A DNA stretch of 64,000 nucleotides from Tribonema minus (lineage: Eukaryota; Sar; Xanthophyceae; Tribonematales; Tribonemataceae): the NCBI GenBank assembly GCA_017506865.1, contig JAFCMP010000086.1, forward strand, positions 1 to 64,000, written 5' to 3'. The position numbers and the translations under genes were made by a program. Positions 41,072 through 53,622 of the stretch are shown here, piece after piece (within the stretch, counting starts at the first letter, position 1; each line of letters opens with the position of its first letter). The notes below the pieces were generated by a model. It was not told the origin of the DNA. It saw only the letters and a list, made by a program, of their open reading frames with translations, and searched no databases.

Positions 41072-43866
41072 CATGAACTTCAAGGTCATGATGCCGACGC
41101 TATGTCTTCTAATGGCTTCATCATCAGGCAACGCCTTCATGACCTCCTTCAAGTTGCCTAGTGTTTTTCGTTGTGGCGCGGCGAGGATGCCTGCTTCTGC
41201 ATCACGTGTGGCGCTGTGCATGGCTAATCCGGATGTTCAACCACCGGAAGAGACTCTGCTGCAGCAGACGCTGCGGGAGGCCCGAGAAGTGAAGCAGAAA
41301 CTCAATGAAGTCAGTGAGAGAATTGCTCGCGTCGGTGCCATCAGAGCTGTCAGCGACGCTCGCATGGCCGATACCGAAGCTGCCTTGTCCAGCTTCGGTC
41401 AACAGGTGGAAGAACTGATGAAGGCTGGGGTCCACAATCTTGTCTTGAGGCAGTCGCCGGACCTGCAACCTCTTGCAACCGATAACCTTGTTCAGCTTGC
41501 GGGCTTGTTCGGCGGTGGCGACGAGGCCCGCCTAAAGCTCGCCGACAGTGCTGCTTGTGAGCTGCTTGCTAAGCGGATGGTGCCTCAAGTGATGAGCCGT
41601 ACTTTGTCCAAACTCAAGGTGAGTCCTGCCAGAGCATTTGCATGTAGGTTGAAATGTTGATTGTTGCTTGATATGTGCATCAGCGAAAGCTCAACTCAGA
41701 TGACCTTCCTCACATGATGACATTGTGACAAATACCGGCTCGCATCGCCGAGGTGCAGTAGAGCTTGAACCTTGACGGCAATAGCCTGAAAGGGGTGATC
41801 GCAGCACCACTTTCGGGGCAGTACATCCTTCATCCAGCTTTGATGCATGAGTCAGCGTGGTGAGTTGGCCCACATCATTACCGCTGTAGCTGTGTCCACC
41901 TGGTGAGCTTGGTGAGCTGCGCGCTAACTGCAATGCCTGTGCTTAGTCATCTTGACTGCAATTCAAGTGTTTATGTGTGCCTGGTTTTCTATCGTACAAA
42001 TATCTTTGTATATCATGATCTCTTGGTCTCAAGGACCCATCAAGCCTGTCTTCACCTTGTGGTGTGTTCTTGTTGTGGGTGTCCCTTCATGCCCTGCTGG
42101 GAGAAATAAGAAAACAATCTTGCACAAAGATGTCTAAGGAATGCAGACTTCGTGTGCAATTTACAAAATGCAACAATTGTGTGTGTGCATGCCTGCGTTG
42201 TGTCCTGCCGCTATGCTGTGCATGACATATACTTGCATCAAATCTGTTGCTGTATTTGCACCTCCATGTTTATCCAAAGCCCCATTGCTGGCTGTGGCTG
42301 CTGCGTTGCCCTCCTGCACGACACTTCATGTGTGGCATTGTGCTGTCTGCCAAAACTTGCATGGAGGCATGGCTTACCCAGGGATGTTCATGCCCCTTCA
42401 TCTTATGCTTTGGCTGATACGCCTTTGCTGTCCACTGATGGCCTGAGATACTTGCAGGCATACCATCGCGTTGGCGAGCACATCAAGTGGATGGCTGATG
42501 ACGATGAAGTTGACGTGGACGCTGTTGAGAGCTTCATACGGAGCGTTTTGGCTGACCGTGCCAACCTCAGTGCAAATCACCTTGAGGAGAGGACAGAGCT
42601 GAACAAGGCGCTGGCACAATTGATGGCTGACGTCAAAGCAGTACAGCGGGGCTCAAACAATGACGGCGTCAAGGTGAGTTAAGCATATACATCTTGTGTA
42701 TCAGGTTTACGTATGGACTTGTATTTATAAAGGCCCAAGGGAGGCCGGGTTGCCTATGCAATCGAAAAGCTGCGTCAACGCAGCAGCCTAGTCTGCGAGT
42801 ACCCTAATGTTCCGTTTCCGGTTCTGCTTTTGCTGCAGTGGCCTAACCCTAAGAGCACACCAGTTAAGCAGCTGACCTGCCGTCGCTTAGGCTTGCTTCA
42901 GCATTCTACATCCATGTCCCCACGAACAACCAGCCGTCCCTGCTTACTGGACGTGTAGCGCTTGTGCTCACATGAAGCATCTTCCCATCCACAGACTGTC
43001 ACTATGTCAGCGGCTGACGCCGAGCGGTAGGTCCACCAGCACATCGAACTGCTCACGTCGATGACTCTTCAACGCTGGCAAATGGGTGTTTCCAGCTTCG
43101 CGCGCCTGATACACTATCTATTGCTGTGACACGACCATCACCATCACTGTGAGGCCTCTGTTCCCTACTTCACCATATTTTGGCATGTTTCTGGTTGAGT
43201 AAGACGTGAAGCGGCTTCACATTGCGTTGTCGTGCACCCTTGCACTTTCCCTGTTTGTCCGGGAGCTGACCACACTAGCCACCAGAGGCTGCGATCGTTG
43301 GTATGTAAAGCTGCTTCTATATATCATCGTCTTCGCTGTGTCAACAAACGTAAAGGTGTAACTCGTTGTCAGTGTGTGAACGTGTACGTGTTTTTGTAGT
43401 GTCTCTGACCCTCTTACACTTCTTTCTTTTTTGCCGCACCCAGGTGCTGATGCAGAAGGCTGCTGGCGTGACGTGTGCAATCGCGTATACGTGTGAGAGG
43501 GAGTTGGAGGAACCATTTGCTACCTTTATGCCGCCACAGGTGCAGCAGAAAGAAGCTCTTGCCTCTGTGAAGCACATCCCTACTCTCAACAAGGTGGTGA
43601 TTCAGGTCTGCCATGTGCAAGCATTGTTGGAGTATGACACCTCGGTGCGCGAGCTTGGTATACAGCTCAAACTACTTGCCTGGCTAGCCCGCATTAGGTT
43701 TGGCAGCAGCGTTGATGATGAGCTTATAGGTGAGCTGAGCGTGGCTTCATATGGTGACGATCCGCTTGTGGTTGTCGACAGCAAGCAGCGCTCACTGGCA
43801 CGCGCACTCTGGGGTTTTGAGCTAGTGGTAGTCCCTTACAGGGTGTCACGCTTCAAGTGGGACTAG
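41072..43866 (+). CDS. Unrecognised three-exon protein with presequence-like N-terminus
   Basis: Exons 41072-41618 (a Met at 41046 is also in frame), 42458-42673 and 43444-43866, with phase-0 introns and good GTGAGT donors; about 395-405 residues. The N-terminus MNFKVMMPTLCLLMASSSGNAF is hydrophobic and is followed by a basic, Ser/Ala-rich stretch ending RVALCMA, which resembles a plastid or bipartite presequence. Next comes LLQQTLREAREVKQKLNEV, predicted coiled coil, and an alpha-helical body. The C-terminus ends RVSRFKWD. I recognise no family. The frame is clean and exon junctions agree, so I consider it a real gene. It lies between Fanzor-family copies 2 and 4. Confidence 0.65.
42711..42801 (+). 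repeat. ~90-bp short interspersed element, solo copy
   Basis: The sequence TATGGACTTGTATTTATAAA continues to GCAGCCTAGTCTGC and recurs at 44672-45334, where it is split by a hAT-like element. This copy lies in intron 2 of the 41-kb gene and is the uninterrupted version. Confidence 0.75.
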
Positions 43867-44671
43867 CATAATGCAGGCCACTGGAGCTTGTGGTGATGCA
43901 TCAATGTGCCAAGAATGTCATGCTGCAAAGACAATTGCGTTAACGGCAAAGATGGTGGTCGCACTTCTTGTGATATACGGCGGCAGAGATAGTCGTCGCA
44001 CTTGTTGTGGTGGGCGCACGCAGGCATCGCTGGTGCGGGTGTGTGCAACCGACACAAATTGTAATGCTGCTGGCGTGAGGATCAATGCATTGAAGCCGCA
44101 ATGCGGTATGTGTTTACACATCATCATTGACATGCCTGTGCAGCTGCCGCATGATTTGTGCCTGTTGTGAAGTAGACCTGATGTGATGCTTGAAAACAGT
44201 ACATGTTGTAGCACTGACGCAGTGGTTGCAGTGCAGACGCTGCAATGGCCAACATATGGCTACAGCTAGCGCCTGCCTGTGCTGCTGCTGCTGCTGCTGT
44301 GGGGTTTGTATGCCTGAGGGGGGGGGGGGGGGGGGGGGGGGGGGGTAGATCAGTCAGGCTGCAAGGGGGGGGGGGGGCAGGAGAGGGGGAGGGGAGGGGG
44401 GGGGGGGTAGCCTGTTGAGCAGCCCTCAGTTGGTGCATGTAGCCACTGAGTAGTAGCAGCAGCAGTAGCAGTGGCAGCAGCGGCGGAACCATCAGCACCA
44501 GCAGCAGTACGCCTGACACACACACAACAATCGGCGTGTCTATCATGACACCTTGCCACGGGGGGCGGCGCACAGTGTGCGGCATCGCGGCGTGTGGCGT
44601 GCAGCGCCTGCGGGCAACGCCCGGTGTCGCATGTGTGTTGCCTACCCTTGATCCCTATGGGGGGCCGGTAC

Positions 44672-45334
44672 CTATGGACTTGTATTTATCAGGGGTTGTC
44701 ACGACTCCTCGCTCGGAGTCGTCTCTGACTCCGCTCCGACTCCGCTCCGGCCGGAGCGGAGTCGGAGTCGATCGGCATATCTCATTGCTCCGCGGAGTCG
44801 GAGTCGGAGTCGTTCCGCCGATCAAGTTGCTCCGGCCGGAGTCGGAGCGGAGCCGTACGTATGGGCGGAGCCGTACAGTTGCTCCGGAGCGAAAGGTCCC
44901 GACTCCTGGCTGAGCATGCTCAAACACGCATATTTGGTGCAATGCGGTACAACGCAGTGCTGGGTTGTGGCTGCAAGTGGCTCAGAGACAGGAATGTACA
45001 TTTTGAGGTGGTGCTGGTTGCAGCAAGGCAGGGTCGGAGTCGGTCTGGAGTCGTCGCACGACTCCGCTCCGACTCCGCTCCGGCCGGAGCGGAGTCGGAG
45101 TCGTTTGAGCCGGCCCATTGCTTCCCGGAGTCGGAGTCATCCAACGAAGGGTGCCAGCTCCCCGGAGCGGAGTCGCAGTGGTGAGCTCACGAGTCACTGC
45201 TCCCCGGAGCGGAGTCGGAGTCGTCCAGGTTTTGAGGAGTCGTGACAACCCCTGGTATTTTATAAGGCCCAAGGGAGGCCGGGTTGCCTATGCAATCGAA
45301 AAGCTTGCGTCAACGCAGCAGCCTAGTCTGCACT
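44672..45334 (+). mobile_element. ~90-bp element inserted in copy 4, split by a nested element
   Basis: Flanked by GGTAC at 44667-44671 and 45335-45339. In copy 1 the corresponding site (36050-36054) has a single GGTAC, so this is an insertion with a 5-bp target duplication. Removing the nested hAT-like element leaves about 90 bp, matching 42711-42801. Confidence 0.75.
44690..45254. mobile_element. Non-autonomous hAT-like miniature element (565 bp)
   Basis: Perfect 20-bp terminal inverted repeats: CAGGGGTTGTCACGACTCCT at 44690-44709 and its complement at 45235-45254. Flanked by GTATTTAT (44682-44689) and GTATTTTAT (45255-45263), an approximately 8-bp target duplication. The empty site is present at 42711-42801 (GTATTTATAAAGG). 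CAGGG termini and 8-bp duplications are typical of hAT transposons. The interior has no coding capacity and is built from GGAGTC/GACTCC units, including long palindromes around 44725-44770 and 45059-45103. Confidence 0.88.
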
Positions 45335-45450
45335 GGTACTCAACCGGAACACTGACCTCGCAGCAGCTATAGACAGTGTAGGCGCTGACGCGGTCTCTGC
45401 TATTGAGCTCTACCTCCTCCGGAGGTGGAGTCTGCAATGCCCTTATTATG

Positions 45451-46198
45451 ACTTGTGTGCCCCTTAGGGTTGCGCCTGCGCTGAAATGCAATGCATACAA
45501 CATGAGCATGGATGGGATACTGTATGACTTGTCTGCCTCTGCGCTGAAGTGCAATGCATTCATCACAGGAATGCACAGCAATTAGGCCTCGCCCTAAGTT
45601 ACCTAACCCTTACGCCCCAAAGCAGCAGCAGTCAAGTAAGTGTGTACAACAGCAGCACATGTACAGTGAGCAGGCCCACACACAGCTGTACAGCAGATTG
45701 CTTTATTGCACCAGTTGAAATGAACCTTCATGAGTTCTGTAGCTGCGACATGGCAGCTCTTCTTGGTGGCTACTTCTTTCATCCTAGAAACAGCCTTGCC
45801 ATGAGGACACCATGTACGTCTGATAGCGTGTGTTGCATTATACTCCCAATCTGCCAAACTTTGTAGAAATGTCAATGGCATCAACTTGCTGTGCCACAGT
45901 CTTTAGCTGCGATACCTAGAAGTACTTGGTGTCAAGCCATCCACGACCATGCAGATGTGGACAGCACCACCGCGTCACTGCGGTCCCTTGCTCTGTGCTG
46001 CCTACCTCATCACCAAGTAGATCATTTAAGATGGAATCCCAAGGTGCTGCAGAATGCGTGACGACATGAAGTGTGACAGCGTGCCTGGACTAACCATTCC
46101 TACAATTGACATGCAGCCATCCCTCAGCGAACTCCCCGAGCCTGCTGACCAAGACTACTGCCCCGTGTGCCGCTCGTTGAACAAATGCAACATCGCTG
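45451..46198. other. Intergenic region downstream of the channel gene
   Basis: No recognised gene. It would contain the 3' untranslated region of the minus-strand bestrophin-like gene. A short telomere-like CTAACCCTTA lies at 45602. Confidence 0.5.
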
Positions 46199-49100
46199 TC
46201 ACTCTGTGTCACTGACAGACGCGGCTGAAGATGGTTGGCCTGCAGCAGCTGTCGCCTGCTGCTGCAAACATGCCCATGGCGGGTCCGCGCTCTTGTCAAC
46301 GACATTTGCGATTCGTTCAAGGTCCAGCGCTACTGGCAGCGGCGTCGGTGAGGATATTCGCGTGATGTCCATGTACATCTTCTGGCAGTAGGATGCCAGG
46401 GGCAGCTGCTGGCGCCCGGCATCAAATGGCTGCAGAGAAGCAACACGAAGAGGTTCGTGGTACATACGGTTTTCAGAAATGTTCATGTGCCAGCATACAT
46501 AGGTCATTAAGCTGTTGAGTGACAACGACGCACAGCAGATTTGTTGTTTGACAGAACCGGCTACAGGCACCAGTTCATGAGTTGACACGCAGCGACCCTC
46601 ATACTGTTTCGTGATTTGCGTGGATGAAGCTGCATGACAAGCTCCCATCTGGCGCACCCACTGCAGAATATGAACGACACAAATAGCACCCAGTAGATTA
46701 GCGGTATGCTTTCAGCGCAGGGCTGGGGACGGCAAGAGAAGGTCAGTGGCTTCATGCGCTCACAAGTACTAACGTCAAGCACGTCTCAATGCAATTGCTC
46801 GTCGCCTGACCCTTGAATGAGTCATATCATGTTGTCACAATACTTGGATCGTTGTACATAGCAGGTGGATGTCCACATGCCTCTGGTGAACACGCCTCCC
46901 TGCCCTACTGTGCCCACCAGTACCACACAGCTCAGAAGATCACGAGGGCGCCGACAATGAGCTTAGAGGGCGCCGACAATGAGTATATGCATGCTTCAAA
47001 TGTCATACTTCATGATGCCTCTTCAAGGCGCATGATACATGTAGCTGTGCTGAATAACTAAAATGTCAGTGCATGCCTATTTAGTATGGTCAACGCCAGT
47101 TGCGCCTGACGTTCGCTAGCTGTAAGGCGCTTGCTGACGCACATGCTTGGCCTTCAAAACAAATTGTTTGCAGCGATCAAACTGCTCGCTAATTAAGCAT
47201 GTGCACTTGCAATAACTGACCACCACCCGCAAAAAGTGTTTTCGACAGAGACGCGCTCCGCATAGCGGAAATGCAGACTGCACAGCTACCTGCTATTATT
47301 CCAAGTACTACACAATCGCTATCAATGCAAAGCGAACTTCACTTTTGCTGTCTGCGCACCTGCTCAATGTAGTACGCAATGCCCTCAATGGACAGCAGCC
47401 CCCAGCATATCAGGCCCACAACAGCTGCAGTCCAATATCCCGTGTGTCCCACCAGCACCATGGGCAGCGTAAATAGGTACACCGTCAGGAAGCGACTCGT
47501 GTGTCTGCTGTAGCTGCGCGGCACCGGTGTGGTTAGGATGCGCTCGCACATGCCTAGAAAGTCCACCAGTTTGCCAACTTCCACCTCCATTTGCAACCTG
47601 CGTTTGTCATGGCAGTGGCATGCACGTCGATTCAGTGTCAGCGTGTCAGTGTCCAAGCGCATGTGCGCCACTTTTCAGAATATAGAGTGCAGTGCCTGTC
47701 AAGGGGATTCAGCTCGTACCAAGAATAATTTTCCAGACCGGTAAAGGGCCAGTAAAGCCAGTCGTTGAATTGTGTGAATGGAGGTGACATGCCTACTTTC
47801 TGTGACCAACATTCGCCTTGGGCTGTACACATATTTGTGGCGCCAAACATGTACATGAATATGCGTGTATGTATCAGCGGCACCAGCGCGTATATGGCGC
47901 ACATGATCGGCAGCTCCGATCTGTTGACCGTGTTCAGCGTACACGTGAAGATCGTCAGCTCTCTACGCCTAACCAGACACCAATGGCTTTGAGCATCGCC
48001 GTGGTAAACTTCAACTCCATCATGCAGCTGTCACTCGCTCTGGCCACATGCAGAGATAAGTTGGGGCATCAATGTTGGCCTATACCCGGCAAACGGCAGT
48101 TGTACCTGCTGTGATAACATGACATGACATTCACGGATTGTGTATGCAACTGCAAGCATACGAACTCTGTATGAGTAAAGATTCTGTTTCTCTGCTTCAA
48201 CGTCACCGCGCGACGTATCATGTGTAACAGTCCATAAAGTCATGTACATATGGATGTGGCAATGTTAATATCTTCAGCACCACGTGTGTAGCTGTCAGCG
48301 CCTTTGCATCAAATATGTACAGCGTAGACTTCACATGTGGTGATTCTTTCATCCATCATGTTTGATGGAACCCTTTGGTGCCACTAACCACAGTCAATTG
48401 GGGCAACCAGTGCTTCAGCGGCTGCTTGAAACGTGGCGCACGCCGCATGCAGGTCGAAAAAGGACACCGACGGCATCGTTCAGTCACATGTGCTGCATGG
48501 ACGTTCATCGCCTGATTACACTTGTCTGCTAGAGAGGTTAGCTGAAAGCAGGCGCGGTGATTGTTGCTCGCTGTGGTGTCTCACATGCACCCATAAAGGT
48601 GCGCGCGTATCGGATACTGAGCTCTCAAATGAGATTGAGCACCAATAATGCCTTGCTGCGCTGTGCTTTGCAAAGCAACTGGTGAGAGACTACAGCTGCT
48701 GTGTTAACGCTATCTGAGAAGTATATTTGCGCAGCTGCAGTCAGTACGCGCAGGTACGCGGTATGTGCACGGCATGTTATAGCCACCATGGAAAAGAAAA
48801 GTAGATGCTCAATGTATGTGAATGAGGCATTCACAACAGCAGAGGTGTAGGTCCCAAGTGTGGCCACCAAGCACTCTTCTTCGTGCCACAAGTACTCAAA
48901 CTATCCACTTCGCTGCCATTGATCTTCTGATGCTCTTCATCCTGAAGTTGCATGTACCGTGAATCTTCTGATGCTTTCATCTTGAAGTTGCTTTTATCTT
49001 GAAGTTGCAGCCGGTGCTGTGCGCGGCCCTGTGGCCATGCGTGCTTCAACAGAGAAAGGCAGTCACTACCTTTCTCGCAAACTGAGAAGGTCTAAGGCTT

Positions 49101-52100
49101 CAGACACAAAGAAGCACAGCAACACACACACCTGGCCGAAGGCAACCAGCTGAGGAGCGGGATGCCAACGATATCGTGCAGAGGCAGAAATTTACCACAG
49201 TAAAGCATGGACCGTTGGATCCTCAGCTTTTCCAGCAATCATGTTCGCAAGCGTGAGAAGGGCGCACGCGAAGCTGGTCAGGCCTGACACTGTATTGCAA
49301 CAGTTCCATCAGTTCCAACGTTCCCCGTGAGCTTCTGAGTTATGTTCTTTTTGAAGTATACAAGTTGAAGTTTTTGTAATGGGGCACTAAAACCTACCTG
49401 TATGCAACGCTGGTGTCATCCTCCCGACACCTCCCCCCATTGACTCCGCTGCCTCCGCAGGTTCCATAAGCCAACTGTATGACTTGCGTCATGCGCTCAC
49501 AGGCCATCAAAGGCGGGTTGGGGTTTGACAGCAGCAGCTCCAGCTCCGACTCCGGCAACGCCAGCCACTTGAACTCCGTGTCATCGCGAGTATCCTTGAC
49601 AGGGCAGATGTGACAGCAGAGAGTGGCATTAAGGTAACGATGACTTGCTGGCGCACAAGCTTTTCAAATGTAAGGCCATGCGGCGCACTTGAAATAGTCT
49701 ATATGCTCTGGAAGTAGTGCCCCACAGCAGGAGATGAAAGTAGAGACCAACAATGCGCAGGTATCATTTATGAAAATCACGTAGCACATGTCTGCGGACA
49801 GCACGAGGTCTGTGGAAGGTTCAAAACACTTGCACGATGCTCACTCTTTGTCATGTCAGCCATGTGCAATCATGCAGTCTAACCCAAAGATATGCATTGC
49901 AGGTGAACATTACACTTTAGTGTTAGCTTTGGGTTTACCTAACATTCACATGAGCGGGGGTGTAGGATTCAAGTTGCAATTGGCTGCCGTAGGATTAACC
50001 CTACGAATAGGGTTAGCTCTAGACTACCTGGAGCAGCAACATGCATTTCACTCACTTGCAAGTGTTGCTTGAGAAGCCAGGGGTATGCTTTGAGATACTC
50101 CAGCATTGCACGGTATGTGGTGTCTTCATCTGACATGCTGCAGCAGGCAACAACAGCAGCGCCATAAAGGGCAAAAATCAGTAAAAACTTTCGGCACAAA
50201 ATCACCACACTGCGTCTGCGGGTGACATGTGTTGTGTGTTGGTGTGTTGAGCGCTGTGGTGGTGTGATGAGCGCTGACATCGTGTGATGATGATGGGCGC
50301 TGTGCTTTGATGAGCACATGTGACGATGTGATGAGCACGCGTCCCAAGGACGGAGCAGCAGACAAGTCGAGTTAAGTGCACCATACCATGACTTTGGACC
50401 TGAAGCCACCAGACCATTTATCACCATGTTCACTCGCCAAAAATGTCAAGATCATGCAATGCAATTATGTGTTGCCATTTGAGGACACTGACCCTGACAT
50501 CGCAGTGCTGCATGGTGGTGTGTCACCAAAGTTGAAGTTACGACTGTGTACTCCTCACCATGACTGGGTCAAGCGCGCGAGATTGCGAGTGGTGTTGGTG
50601 ATGCAGCCCCACACCTTCCGTGCCTCCCAAAACCTGGTGTGCAACACAAGTGCAGGTCACAGAGAGGAATCATCCAGTGATGTCAACAGACTGGAGTAAT
50701 GTGTAGCGACACACGGGCAAGAATCAAAAGTGTGTATTTCAAGGCAAGAAGACGACCAACAAAACAAGCAGGCAAGCGCTGTATTGATCGCAACTGCACT
50801 GAGCGAACACCGTCGGAGATGCCAAAACCCATCTGTGTACGTCAAATGTAGCGTAATTAACTTCAAGTGCATTGTTAAGCTGTGCAACGGCAATCGTACC
50901 ATTTGAAAGGGCTACAGCATCTGCACCTCAATAGTGCTTCCAGCTTGCTCAACAGGATACATTTACTTGGGACATTTAAATTGCACGCTGTGAAGGCACC
51001 CCTGAACCATAGGTGGATGGAGACAATGTGCATGCTTGTACCACACAACTGAAAGCGTGTAGTCAAGGCCCTTCCCGCCTCAACAGATGTGCATGCTGTC
51101 ACCCATTCCTTGCATACCTTACATACCCCAGTCAAGTCAGACGGACGCAACCAAAACCTTTACAAGTGGCCAAGATTGGCAGCACGTGGGCATGTCGAGT
51201 GACGAATCGTATGTTCACATGCCGATGACGGCATACGCTGCAGCGACACTTGATACAATTCTCACGCGCTCGAATGCCCACCTGTCATAGGATGCATTGC
51301 TGCGGAACACCAGCAGCAGACCCAGAGCGCTGGCCATGATGCTGTGTGGCATGGTCGTATCTCCCACGTGGTCAAAGTAATGCTCCGGTGTCATGCCATG
51401 CACTACGCTCACTGCCGCCGCCCACGCCGTGTTGAAGAGCAGGTGCGACTGGATGCTCAGCAGCAACCTGCAACTAAGCGGCCAACGGGACCCAGCATCA
51501 GCAGGCTGCCGCAGATGTGCAGCTACTGACAAAAGAACACTGCGGCCTGCAGTTGAATCATAAAGACAACCTGGAACTTGTTTGGAACTTGTCAACCGTT
51601 GCTTTCAAGAGATGCCTGCGCCACTGCCTGCGCATGGCGGGCAACATCGCTTGCCGAACGTGTTTATCATGTGCACCAGATGTACTCTAATGCCTAGGTT
51701 TCCGCTGAACACTATTGAAACCACTTGCCGCCTGATAAAGCTGGCAAACACAGAGGATACTTGCGTTGCAGGAAAGTTGCACATGGAAGGCGACAGGCGC
51801 GTACACATGGCACTCGCTCAGATGCAAACTAGTTGGACGGTGTTTGCAAGCTGAAGTTGCGCATGCATTGCGCGTGTGCAGCTGCCCGCTTGTGCAAATA
51901 CAAATCAGCGAGCTCAGCCAGGAGGTTCCAGCACTGGCAGTCCTGGTGAATAATAACACTGCCAACATGAGATGACCAGGTTGAACGTCACTTGAACACG
52001 TCTGTCACGATCGCTGTCAAGAGTAACCCGTATCAGCCTTGTTCACCTCCACCATCTTTGTCAGCTTTAGTGTTAGGGTGACCAAACGCTCTGACGGCTG

Positions 52101-52447
52101 AACGCAGAACATCTGGTGCAAATGATTATCGTGAATCCTCTGGCACGGGCCTGTAGTGCGTGATGTCGTGGTGAGTTTAATGACGTAACCGCTTGTTTGC
52201 AGCAGTTGCATGCACAGTAGCAACATCAGAATTGTTTGAGAGCGCGCACTTTCACAAGCATGATCTCTAACGCGGGCGCCAGCGCTGACCTTGACTTGGG
52301 CAAATTGATCACATTTTCCAGCCAGTCCTCGCTGGAGAATGCACGCGGGGCTCGCAACCTACACACCAGCAAGCTCCTGCGCAGCAGAAAAACAAAGAGC
52401 AGACATGCCAGCCTGAACACCTCAACACCTATTTGGGGGCGGGTCAT
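46199..52447 (-). CDS. Bestrophin-like (UPF0187/VCCN-type) chloride channel, seven exons
   Basis: Minus-strand exons: 52447-52290, 51467-51266, 50399-50339, 50129-50056, 49594-49431, 47597-47360, 46429-46199; phases agree at all six junctions, giving about 385 residues. Family landmarks: SIQSHLLFNTAWAAAVSVV (TM1), SALGLLLVFRSNASYDRW (the family's most conserved segment), YPWLLKQHLQ, LLLSNPNPPL, VDFLGMCERILTTPVPRSYS followed by RHTSRFL, LSIEGIAYYIEQPFD, and LPLASYCQKMYMDI. Plant VCCN1 and bacterial homologues conduct chloride; VCCN1 sits in thylakoid membranes. The N-terminus MTRPQIGVEVFRLACLLFVF then RRSLLV...APRAF could be a targeting presequence. The usual W(W/Y)E-x-R-K after SYDRW is replaced by AFERVQSHG. 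The start codon and the Ser/Ala-rich C-terminus are the least certain parts. Confidence 0.85.
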
Positions 52448-53294
52448 GCGGCATCGTGTCCGGTAGGCTAAGCAGGCAGCATAGTAACAGCAGCAGCAGT
52501 AGTGGCGGTCAGGTGCAGCAGTAAGACTTCGAGACAGACCGGCATGTCTATACAACCTCTAGCCAATGGCGAGCACTATCGCCGTGTTCAGCGGTCCTCT
52601 CGTTAGTCACTATGGGGGGCAATACGCTGGACATTCGGCGAGCGACAGCGAAAGCAATAGTCTTAGCTGGTGAAGAGCGCTGCGATCAGACTCTTAAGAG
52701 TTTTAAATACCCTCTACCTTCTGACATCTGATGACCTCAACGTGGTGAACAAATTGCATTCTGATATCCATGCAGCTGCGTCCAAAGTGCAAACACAGAT
52801 GCACGGGAGCACCGAATCAAATACAACATCAGCGAACCTTCGTCTTGCGCGCCGAGGCGCCACAGCTGAAGGCTTAGCTGGCCATCCAAGCCTCCTGGTG
52901 CTAATGCCGCTGCGCTGCAATGTGATCAGCGCACTGCACTCGTGCACAAGGCAGCTCAATGCAGCCGCCACCAGGATTGCGCATGACCTGCAGGCGCCTC
53001 GTCGGCCCCACAGTCGCCTCCGCATGGCGCTGTCCGTTTTTTGTGTGAACCAAAATGAGAACATTAGCTTGCTTAGAGCTAGCCCTAGCCCAGCCCTAAC
53101 CACTCTGGCTAGGTCTACCTGGGGCTGTCACTGGTGAAGTTGACAACTTGAACTTCTGGACTGCCTGCCCTGCCTGCCTGGGCTGCCTGCCCTGACTTGT
53201 GCCCCTCACTTGACTGTGGTGATGGATGTCAACCTATCTCTGGCGCCCTACCTCCGGATGTCTTCCAGAGATACTGGGCGCTGATACTAGGAGC
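52448..53294. other. Intergenic region upstream of the channel gene
   Basis: Probably contains the channel gene's promoter. Overlapping frames on both strands at 52670-53137 are open but I see no domain. GCTAGCCCTAGCCCAGCCCTAACC at 53080-53101 is telomere-like. Confidence 0.45.
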
Positions 53295-53474
53295 TTGCCG
53301 AGAATAAACTCATTCATGAGAGGAGAGAGAGAGAGAATGGAATAAATGATGAAGAATAAATAATGAAATGATCCACAGTCAAACCCTAACCCTAGGGCAT
53401 GTCATATATGGTCAATGATTCACTAGGCAGCTGCAACTCCCCGTCCCCCCCCCCCTCTGTTGTGTGTTCCCCAG

Positions 53475-53622
53475 TCTTGAGGCGCTGGCCAAGAATTTGC
53501 GGCGCAGGCCCGGCGTCGCTGCGGAGGCGCAAAGCAGAGCTGCGCGCAGGAAATTCTGCCAGGAATACAAGAATGAACGTGAAAGAATAAATGCCATTCC
53601 ACTTGTGCGGAATGGCAGCTGA
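53475..53622 (+). pseudogene. Fanzor exon remnant in copy 3, deleted
   Basis: C-run and acceptor (gttccccag) then LEALAKNLRRRPGV, as in copy 2 (40409-40556), ending at TGA 53620. The shared internal deletion shows that copies 2 and 3 derive from one already-deleted ancestor. Confidence 0.7.

Larger units (their letters stand above)
44265..45450 (+). mobile_element. Fanzor-family copy 4: right end only
   Basis: Similarity to the full element starts at GCTAGCGCCTGCCTG, that is, at the Fanzor stop codon (TAG at 35655), and ends at CCCTTATTATG (45450), matching the right terminus of copy 1. The same order of (CTG)n, G-runs (44318-44345, 44366-44376, 44398-44407), TAG/CAG block, CA run and GATCCCTATGGGG is kept, then the hairpin CTCTACCTCC-TCC-GGAGGTGGAG. 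It is interrupted at 44672-45334 by nested insertions. Confidence 0.85.
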
